This document shows positions 57,926-64,000 of a stretch of 64,000 nucleotides of DNA, piece after piece. The notes below the pieces were generated by a model. It had not been told where the DNA came from. It did not search any database and saw only the letters and a list, made by a program, of their open reading frames with translations. The first letter of the stretch is position 1. Every line of letters starts with the position of its first letter. The stretch lies in NCBI GenBank assembly GCA_963848355.1, contig CAWKDG010000012.1, positions 1,798,001 through 1,862,000 on the forward strand, written 5' to 3'. Source of the stretch: CAWKDG01 sp963848355. GTDB lineage: Bacteria > Actinomycetota > Acidimicrobiia > Acidimicrobiales > UBA8190. The translations under genes were made by a program, and so were the position numbers.

Positions 57926-60622
57926 CTAGAGCGCGAGCTGACGGAGCACGTAGGGGAGGATCCCGCCGTGGCGGAAGTACTCCGCCTCCATCGGGGTGTC
58001 GATCCGGACGCGGGCGCTGAACTCGACGGCACCGGCGCGCACGGTGATCTCCTTCGGCACCTCTCCGCTGCGGAAGGTGTCGAGGCCGACGATGTCGATG
58101 GTCTCCTCGCCGGTCAGCCCGAGGCTGGTCAGGGTCTCACCGTCGGCGAACTGCAGGGGGAGGATCCCCATCCCCACCAGGTTGGAGCGGTGGATCCGCT
58201 CGAAGCTCCGCGCCACGACGGCCCGGACACCGAGCAGCGCCGGGCCCTTGGCCGCCCAGTCGCGTGACGAGCCCGAGCCGTACTCGGCGCCGGCGAAGAC
58301 CACCAGCGGGACACCGTCGGCGGCGTAGCGCATGGCGGCGTCGTAGATGCTCATCTCCTCCCCGTCGGGGAGATGGCGGGTGACGCCCCCCTCGGTCCCC
58401 GGGGCCAGCAGGTTGCGCAGGCGGACGTTGGCGAAGGTGCCCCGCATCATGACCTCGTGGTTCCCGCGCCGGGCGCCGTAGGAGTTGAACTGCGACGGCT
58501 CCACGCCGTGGGCGATCAGGTAGACGCCGGCGGGCGAACTCGGGCGGATGGAACCGGCGGGCGAGATGTGGTCGGTGGTGACGCTGTCGCCCAGGATGGC
58601 CAGCACCCGGGCTCCGACGACGTCGGCGACGGGTGCGGGGTCGGGTCCGATCCCGGCGAAGAAGGGCGCCTGGAGGACGTACGTCGATCCCTCTTTCCAC
58701 GAGAAGGTGTCGCCACCGCCGATGGCCATGTCGCGCCAACGGTCGTCGCCGTCGAAGACCGAGGCGTAGCGGTCGCGGAACATCTGCGACGTCACGGCGC
58801 GGTGCAGCACGTCGGCGATCTCCTTCGACGACGGCCAGATGTCGCGCAGGAAGACGGGCGCACCGGTGGTGTCGGTCCCGAGGGGTTCGGTGGTGAGGTC
58901 GAGGTCCATCGTCCCCACCAACGCGTGGGCCACCACCAGTGGGGGGGAGGCGAGGTAATTGAGCCGGACGTCGGGATGGATCCGTCCCTCGAAGTTCCGA
59001 TTCCCCGACAGCACGGCGGCCACCGACAGGTCCCCCTCACCGACGGCTTCGGAGACGCCGGGCAACAGTGGTCCCGAGTTGCCGATGCACGTGGTGCAGC
59101 CGAAGCCGACGAGCTCGAAGCCGAGGGTGGAGAGTGGCTCGACCAGTCCGGCGCGCTCGAAGTAGTCCATCACCACCCGCGACCCGGGGGCGAGCGACGT
59201 CTTCACCCAGGGCTTCGTCCGCAGACCCCGCGCCACGGCCTTCTGGGCCAGCAATCCGGCCGCCAACATGACCTGCGGGTTCGACGTGTTGGTGCAGCTC
59301 GTGATGGCGGCGATCACGACGTGGCCGTCGGCGATCTCCTGGGCGCTGCCGTCCTCCAGGGTGGCGGTGGCGGACCGCAGCCCGGGACCGTCGTCGCCCT
59401 TGTCGCGAGCGCCGTCCAGGGCGTGCCGGAAGCCGGCCCGGGCCCCGGCCAGCGAGACCCGGTCCTGGGGGCGGGCGGGTCCGGCCAGGCTGGGCTCGAC
59501 GGTGGCCAGATCGAGCTCGACGGTCTCGGAGAAGACGGGGGCGTCGTCGCCCGGTCGGTGGAAGAGGCCCTGTTCCTTCGTGTAGGCCTCGACCAACGCC
59601 ACGTGGTCGTCGTCGCGGCCGGTGAAGCGCAGATAGTCGAGGGTGACGTCGTCGACGGGGAAGATCACCGAGGTCGCCCCGTACTCGGGTGCCATGTTCC
59701 CGATGGTGGCGCGGCTCTCGAGGGGGAGATGGGCGAGCCCCGTCCCGTGGACCTCGACGAACTTCCCCACCACCCCGTGGTGGCGCAGGAGCTCGGCGAT
59801 GGTGAGGACGAGATCGGTGGCCGTCGTCCCCTCGCGCAGGTCCCCGGTGAGCCGCAGCCCCACGACGGGGGGGACGAGCATGGTGAGGGGCTGGCCGAGC
59901 ATGGCCGCCTCGGCCTCGATCCCGCCTACGCCCCACCCGAGGACGCCGAGGCCGTTGACCATCGTCGTGTGCGAGTCGGTCCCCACCAGGGTGTCGGGGA
60001 AGGCCTCGCCGTCGTCGGTGGCGAAGACGACCCGGGCCAGGTACTCGAGGTTCACCTGATGGCAGATCCCCGTGCCCGGGGGGACCACCCGGAATCCGTC
60101 GAAGGCCTGCTGCGCCCACCGCAGCAGCTCGTAGCGCTCGATGTTGCGCTGGTACTCGATGTCGACGTTGGTGGCGAACGACGAGGCCCGGCCCGAGGAC
60201 TCGGCGATCACCGAGTGGTCGATCACCAGCTCCACCGGGACGAGCGGGTTGACCCGGGTGGCGTCGCCCCCCATGGACACGAGCGCGTCGCGCATGGCGG
60301 CCAGGTCGACGACGGCGGGGACCCCGGTGAAGTCCTGCAGGAGGATCCGCTCGGGGGTGAAGGCGATCTCGGTGGAGGCGTCGGCCCCCGCCGTCTGCCG
60401 CGACGCCCAGCCGGCCACCGCCTCGATGTCGGCGGCGTGGACGTGACGTCCGTCCTCGTGGCGCAGCAGGTTCTCGAGGACGACCTTCATCGAATAGGGG
60501 AGCCGGGCGATGTCGAAGCGTCCCTCGAGCGCGCCGAGGCGGCGGATGGAGACGGTCCGGTCGCCGACGGCGAGCGAGGACGGGTGGCGAAGCTGTCGAG
60601 GGGGGGCGATGCCGGGGGCCAT
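57926..60622 (-). CDS. acnA: Aconitate hydratase
   Basis: An 898-residue aconitase of the AcnA/IRP type with DFTGVPAVVDLAAMRD, VGTDSHTTMVNGLGVLGWG, the Fe-S ligands Cys in ITSCTNTSNP and the pair in GFGCTTCIGNSGPL, and the C-terminal swivel GAEYGSGSSRDWAAKG. It interconverts citrate and isocitrate in the TCA cycle. ATG 60622 sets the usual family length; the open frame extends further only as antisense of the broken DinB gene. Confidence 0.95.
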   Translation of the reverse strand: MAPGIAPPRQLRHPSSLAVGDRTVSIRRLGALEGRFDIARLPYSMKVVLENLLRHEDGRHVHAADIEAVAGWASRQTAGADASTEIAFTPERILLQDFTGVPAVVDLAAMRDALVSMGGDATRVNPLVPVELVIDHSVIAESSGRASSFATNVDIEYQRNIERYELLRWAQQAFDGFRVVPPGTGICHQVNLEYLARVVFATDDGEAFPDTLVGTDSHTTMVNGLGVLGWGVGGIEAEAAMLGQPLTMLVPPVVGLRLTGDLREGTTATDLVLTIAELLRHHGVVGKFVEVHGTGLAHLPLESRATIGNMAPEYGATSVIFPVDDVTLDYLRFTGRDDDHVALVEAYTKEQGLFHRPGDDAPVFSETVELDLATVEPSLAGPARPQDRVSLAGARAGFRHALDGARDKGDDGPGLRSATATLEDGSAQEIADGHVVIAAITSCTNTSNPQVMLAAGLLAQKAVARGLRTKPWVKTSLAPGSRVVMDYFERAGLVEPLSTLGFELVGFGCTTCIGNSGPLLPGVSEAVGEGDLSVAAVLSGNRNFEGRIHPDVRLNYLASPPLVVAHALVGTMDLDLTTEPLGTDTTGAPVFLRDIWPSSKEIADVLHRAVTSQMFRDRYASVFDGDDRWRDMAIGGGDTFSWKEGSTYVLQAPFFAGIGPDPAPVADVVGARVLAILGDSVTTDHISPAGSIRPSSPAGVYLIAHGVEPSQFNSYGARRGNHEVMMRGTFANVRLRNLLAPGTEGGVTRHLPDGEEMSIYDAAMRYAADGVPLVVFAGAEYGSGSSRDWAAKGPALLGVRAVVARSFERIHRSNLVGMGILPLQFADGETLTSLGLTGEETIDIVGLDTFRSGEVPKEITVRAGAVEFSARVRIDTPMEAEYFRHGGILPYVLRQLAL

Positions 60623-60670
60623 GGGCCCATTCTGCCGCAGCCCGGGGTCGGGCGGACGGCCGCTCTGGCT

Positions 60671-61220
60671 ATGGTCGGAGCGGTGGAGCCTTGCGCCGAG
60701 TGCGGGTACTCGTACACCGCTCTGTGCCGGCTCGACATCGCCCCGGGGCTGCGCCGGGAGCGATCCCCTACGACGAGCTCCTTCTCGGCACCGACGAGGG
60801 CGGGCTCCGGGCCCATTCCCGGGCCGACGTCTGGTCAGCCCTCGAGTACGCCTGCCATGTCCGTGACGTCGTGCTCGTCCAGGACGGTCGGGTCCACCAG
60901 GCTGTGCGCGAGGAGCAGCCGGAGTTCGCCTCCATGCGGCGGCGACGAGCGGGCCGTCGAGAGAGGCTACAACGCCCAGGAACCGGCCGTCGTGGCCCGG
61001 CAGCTCGGTCGACGCCGCCGGCACGCCTGGCGTCGACCCTGGACGGGCTGGACGCCGCCGGCTGGGAGCCGCACCGGCGTCTACCACTGGCCCACGACGG
61101 CGGTGCGGACCGTCGACTGGATCGGTCGCCACACCGTGCACGAGGTCGGTCCATCACCTCCGGGACATCCGCCTCCTCCTCGACGATCGACCCCGACCGA
61201 CAGCAGTACGACCGACAGGG
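60671..61220 (+). pseudogene. DinB family protein broken by several frameshifts
   Basis: Conserved DinB pieces appear in changing frames: EPCAECGYSYTAL (about 60685-60723), YDELLLGTDEGG with RADVWSALEYACHVRDVV (about 60769-60870), DERAVERGYNAQEPAVVARQL (about 60945-61005, read in parts), STLDGLDAAGW (about 61033-61065), RTGVYHWPTTAVRTVDWIG (about 61075-61130) and VHHLRDIRLLLDD (about 61150-61188). Five frame changes are needed. It resembles the intact DinB gene at 55490, with the same CxxCG start and WSALEYACHVRDV. Confidence 0.72.
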
Positions 61221-61237
61221 CTGAAAGGATCACGCGG

Positions 61238-62221
61238 ATGAAAACTCGCACACTGGGCCAGGGGCTCGTCGTCTCGGCCGAGGGGCTCGGATGCATGGGG
61301 ATGAGCCAGTCCTACGGACCGGCCGACGAGACCGAGTCGGTCGCCACCATCCACCGGGCCCTCGACCTCGGGGTCACCTTCCTCGACACGGCCGACATGT
61401 ACGGGCCCTTCGTGAACGAGCAACTGGTCGGCCGGGCCATCGCCGCGCGCCGCGGCGAGGTGGTCCTCGCCACCAAGTTCGGCAACGAGCGCCGCGCCGA
61501 CGGGACCTTCGTCGGTGTGAACGGTCACCCCGACTACGTGACGACGGCGTGCGACGCCTCGCTCGCCCGTCTCGGGGTCGACGTCATCGATCTCTACTAC
61601 CAGCACCGGGTGGACACGACGCTTCCCGTGGAGGAGACCTGGGGGGCGATGAGCGAGCTCGTCGTCGCCGGCAAGGTCCGCCATCTCGGCATCTCCGAGG
61701 CGGCTCCGGCCACCATCCGCCGGGCCCACGCCGTCCACCCGGTGACGGCCCTTCAGTCCGAGTACTCGCTGTTCACCCGGGAACCGGAGGACGAGGTCCT
61801 GGCCACCGTGCGCGAGCTCGGGATCGGTTTCGTCCCCTACAGCCCGCTCGGTCGGGGATTTCTGTCCGGGACGATCACGAGCCCCGACCAGTTCGGCGAG
61901 ACCGACTTCCGTCGGTTCTCCCCCCGGTTCCAGGGGGAGAACTTCGGTCGCAACCTCGCCGTGGTGGACAAGGTGGCCGAGCTGGCGGCGACGCTCGGTG
62001 TCACCTCGTCGCAGCTGGCCCTGGCCTGGGTCCTGGCCCAAGGTGACGACATCGTCCCCATCCCGGGGACGAAGAGGCGGACGTTCCTGGAGGAGAACGT
62101 CGCCGCCGCCGATGTCGTCCTGTCCGCCGCCGACCTCGCCGCCATCGACGAGGTCGCTCCCAAGGGCGTGGCCACCGGCAACCGCTACCCCGACGAGCAC
62201 ATGGCCCGGGTGAACGTATGA
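61238..62221 (+). CDS. Aldo/keto reductase
   Basis: A 327-residue (beta/alpha)8 NADPH-dependent reductase. The catalytic set is Asp and Tyr in DTADMYG, Lys in VLATKFG and His in DLYYQHRVD, and the cofactor-binding PIPGTKRRTFLEEN is near the end. It belongs to the AKR13-like/general stress aldo-keto group, substrate unknown. ATG 61238 is preferred; the frame before it is the broken DinB gene. Its stop overlaps the next gene (ATGA). Confidence 0.92.
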   Translation: MKTRTLGQGLVVSAEGLGCMGMSQSYGPADETESVATIHRALDLGVTFLDTADMYGPFVNEQLVGRAIAARRGEVVLATKFGNERRADGTFVGVNGHPDYVTTACDASLARLGVDVIDLYYQHRVDTTLPVEETWGAMSELVVAGKVRHLGISEAAPATIRRAHAVHPVTALQSEYSLFTREPEDEVLATVRELGIGFVPYSPLGRGFLSGTITSPDQFGETDFRRFSPRFQGENFGRNLAVVDKVAELAATLGVTSSQLALAWVLAQGDDIVPIPGTKRRTFLEENVAAADVVLSAADLAAIDEVAPKGVATGNRYPDEHMARVNV

Positions 62222-62619
62222 CGCCGGAGGCCGACGTCGCCCTCACCGACCTCGCCCTCCGGGTCCGGGCCGCCCTGGAGGCGGCTGATCCGGCGGCGTT
62301 TCGCGACCTCCTCGATCCCGACGTCACCTGGGGTGCGCCCGGGGCACGGCGTCCGTCGTGCTCCAACCGCGACCAGGTCCTGGCCTGGTACGAGAAGGGA
62401 CGGGCGGCGGGGACGAGCGCCCGGGTCTCCGACGTCACCGTCGTCGGGGACCGGCTCCTCGTGAGCCTCGTCGTGGGCGGTTCGCCGGCGGCCGAGGAGC
62501 GCGGTGGCGCGGCGCTGCGCTGGCAGGTCCTCAGTGTCCGCCACGGTCGCATCGTCGACATCGTCGGGTTCGACGACCGCATGGACGCCCTCGCCCACGC
62601 CGGGGTGCCGTCGGCGTAG
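62218..62619 (+). CDS. SnoaL/NTF2-like protein
   Basis: A 133-residue cone-shaped alpha+beta fold protein with LRVRAALEAADPAAFRDLLDPDVTW at the N-terminus (in parts) and IVGFDDRMDALAHAG at the end, the NTF2/SnoaL pattern. Such proteins are small isomerases, hydrolases or ligand-binding partners. It is translationally coupled to the aldo/keto reductase through an ATGA overlap. Confidence 0.8.
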   Translation: MTPEADVALTDLALRVRAALEAADPAAFRDLLDPDVTWGAPGARRPSCSNRDQVLAWYEKGRAAGTSARVSDVTVVGDRLLVSLVVGGSPAAEERGGAALRWQVLSVRHGRIVDIVGFDDRMDALAHAGVPSA

Positions 62620-62626
62620 TCGGAAC

Positions 62627-62646
62627 CGGCGCCGGCCTCGGCGCCG
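62627..62646. terminator. Hairpin between convergent genes
   Basis: CGGCGCCG (62627-62634) and CGGCGCCG (62639-62646), each self-complementary, form an 8-bp stem with a 4-nt loop between the SnoaL-like stop (62619) and the L,D-transpeptidase stop (62652). No T-tract. Confidence 0.5.
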
Positions 62647-62651
62647 CCGTG

Positions 62652-63827
62652 TCAGGAGGCCGGGCCCACCACCGTCACCAGGGTCCCGATCGGTGTCAGG
62701 GGCCAGACCTTGGCCGCCACCGCGATCGGCATCTCGACACAGCCGTTGCTCTGCGGGGACCCGTAGGTGGCGCGGACGAAACCGTGCAGAGCGTCCCCGC
62801 CGAGGAAGAAGCTGGCCCACGGGACGGCGGGATCGTCATAGGTGGTGCCGTCCGGATTCGTCCCTTGCATGCGCGAGCTCACGACGTGTTCGAAGACGGG
62901 ATAGGTGCCGTCGGTCGTGTCGGCTCCCGGTGCCCCCGTGTTGACGGGAGTGTTGACCAGCACCGGAGTTCCGTTCTCGAAGAGGGTCAGCGCCTCCGGC
63001 AGCGCCTTGGACACGAAGACGTACGTATACGGATCGGCATCGACCTTTCCCGCCGCCAGGTCGGACAGCAACGCCGACCACACCTCGGTGCCGGCCAGGC
63101 CGTCCACCGTCAGACCGTTCTGATTCTCGAAGTCCATCACCGCCCCTTTGGTGATGACGTTCTCGTAGCCCTCCGACCACAGCGACGTGAGCGACGAGGG
63201 TGTCCCCGGCCACCGCCAGGCGAAAGTACCGGGCTGGGCGCTGGTGGCCGCCGTCGGCGAGGGCAGAGGACCGCTCGGGGTGAAGGAGAGAGGCAGATAG
63301 TCCAGTTGGGCCAGCAGCTGCTGCAGCCGTTCGGTGCTGGCCTGGGCCACGGTGAAGGTGATCGTCACCGGGGCGCGGAGCGTGACGCCGCCCGTGCTGT
63401 GGGGACCGGCGGCCCCGGCGGGAACCACGAGCGTCTCGGTGCTCGTCGGGATGAACGGTGCGGTGGCCCGGAACGACACCGACTTCGGTCCCACCTTCGA
63501 CCAGGACCCGCTCACCGGCGGGCTGAACATCGGCATACCCGAGGCGCCGGCCACGGGCAGGGAGAGATCGACGGTGACCACCTGATCCGACGGCACGTTG
63601 GTGGCGCCCGTCCTCGGCGTGGTCGACGTCACGGCCAGCGCCCGGCGGGCGGTGACACCGGCGGCGCCCCCGTCGCGGGCCGACACGGCGTGCCGGTCGT
63701 CCTGCCTGTGCCGAATGGCGACGTAGGCGCCGACAGCACCGGCGGCGACGACGAGGGCGACGACCACGATCACCCGACCTGTTCGGCGGCGCCGTGGCGG
63801 AGGCACGAGGATCTTGTATTCGGGCAT
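62652..63827 (-). CDS. L,D-transpeptidase (YkuD) family protein with Ig-like and peptidoglycan-binding parts
   Basis: A 391-residue protein with a cytosolic basic start, a membrane anchor (about residues 18-41), an Ig-like domain (about 63-170), a peptidoglycan-binding-like helical segment (about 225-260) and a C-terminal YkuD domain (about 265-388). The active site reads HGFVRATYGSPQSNGCVEM; the nucleophile Cys is present, but the usual SHGC(V/I)R is SNGCVE. It would form 3-3 cross-links in peptidoglycan outside the membrane. ATG 63827. Confidence 0.88.
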   Translation of the reverse strand: MPEYKILVPPPRRRRTGRVIVVVALVVAAGAVGAYVAIRHRQDDRHAVSARDGGAAGVTARRALAVTSTTPRTGATNVPSDQVVTVDLSLPVAGASGMPMFSPPVSGSWSKVGPKSVSFRATAPFIPTSTETLVVPAGAAGPHSTGGVTLRAPVTITFTVAQASTERLQQLLAQLDYLPLSFTPSGPLPSPTAATSAQPGTFAWRWPGTPSSLTSLWSEGYENVITKGAVMDFENQNGLTVDGLAGTEVWSALLSDLAAGKVDADPYTYVFVSKALPEALTLFENGTPVLVNTPVNTGAPGADTTDGTYPVFEHVVSSRMQGTNPDGTTYDDPAVPWASFFLGGDALHGFVRATYGSPQSNGCVEMPIAVAAKVWPLTPIGTLVTVVGPAS

Positions 63828-63968
63828 GGCTCCAGGGGCTCGGCCGGTGTGCGAGGACTCCGAGGTCGACAGTAGTCACCGGGCGCGCCGCGCCGTCTCG
63901 CGCCTACCCGTTCCGTGACCGGACGAAACCAACCACCCACCTCGGTGAGGGTCGTGGGCAGGCCCGGT

Positions 63969-64000
63969 CTACGACGGCGCGTCGGTGAAGGCCTCGACGG
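63969..64000 (-). CDS. Possible C-terminal end of a minus-strand gene
   Basis: Reading leftward from the window edge, nine codons end VEAFTDAPS followed by TAG (63971-63969). The composition looks like a coding tail, but too little is present to name it, and other frames are also open. Confidence 0.3.
   Translation of the reverse strand, partial: VEAFTDAPS

Noticed and set aside
58373..61237. Very long plus-strand open frame of 1,282 codons that ends with the aldo/keto reductase
   Set aside because: Up to 60622 it is antisense to aconitase and has His/Arg/Gly-rich composition typical of shadow frames in GC-rich DNA. Only the part from 61238 is real.
1..64000. tRNA or rRNA genes, insertion sequences, integrases or phage genes
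   Set aside because: I found no cloverleaf-like or conserved rRNA segments in the gaps and no transposase, integrase or phage proteins among the coding frames.

Overview
The window is a 64 kb piece of a high-GC actinobacterial chromosome. The evidence is a WhiB regulator, DUF3107, DUF3090 and SCO1664-type actinobacterial families, an F420-hydrogenase-type protein, a classical menaquinone pathway, many GTG starts, and many TANNNT boxes just upstream of starts. The mix of WhiB1/PdtaS-like signalling with a full System I (Ccm) cytochrome c maturation operon suggests the class Acidimicrobiia; this is inference. I saw no rRNA or tRNA genes, insertion sequences, prophage, integrase or CRISPR array, so this reads as core chromosome with a few decaying genes.

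Layout. 1-5.3 kb: an exported lipoprotein, a low-molecular-weight phosphatase, DUF4395, TetR, a glycosyltransferase, an enoyl-CoA hydratase and GDP-mannose dehydratase. 5.36-13.2 kb: one tightly overlapping ccdA-ccmABCDEFGHI operon, including a 42-codon ccmD. 13.3-15.3 kb: MerR, MaoC dehydratase and a methyltransferase. 15.4-18.6 kb: an iron-sulfur module (cysteine desulfurase, SufR-type regulator, Mrp ATPase) read from one 16-bp divergent promoter gap. 18.6-22.3 kb: dGTPase, DUF3107 and two tandem ArsA/GET3-type ATPases. 22.4-30.4 kb: signalling, with a PAS-GGDEF protein, an unknown Cys/His protein, an O-methyltransferase, a PHP phosphatase coupled to a PdtaS-like kinase, an OmpR regulator, an HD-GYP regulator and WhiB1. 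30.6-35.7 kb: GDPD, EtfBA, SixA and the conserved actinobacterial trio SCO1664/DUF3090/MSMEG_4193. 35.7-38.9 kb: a uracil-DNA glycosylase whose frame runs through the antisense of an FrhB-like gene, then Fpg and Bcp. 39-45.4 kb: DEAD-box helicase with a candidate leader ORF, a frameshifted C69 dipeptidase, a PIG-L deacetylase, a glutamine amidotransferase, and a DHA2 efflux pump with TetR. 45.6-55.5 kb: menaquinone genes menC, E, B, A, H, D, F and G on alternating strands. 55.5-64 kb: DinB, HxlR, a cytosolic HtrA-like protease, EthD, aconitase, a frameshifted second DinB, aldo/keto reductase, a SnoaL-like protein and an L,D-transpeptidase.

How the genes fit together. Menaquinone synthesis, cytochrome c maturation, electron-transfer flavoprotein, aconitase and the Fe-S module together describe aerobic respiratory metabolism and its cofactors. 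WhiB1, SufR and the F420-type protein add Fe-S or redox sensing. A perfect CRP-type palindrome lies upstream of whiB, and a PdtaS-like kinase lies close by, recalling the mycobacterial pdtaS-whiB1 neighbourhood. I found no clearly new defence or biosynthetic system. The best leads are the divergent Fe-S promoter, the CRP-like site, the HxlR palindrome, the helicase leader ORF, and the three broken or run-on genes.
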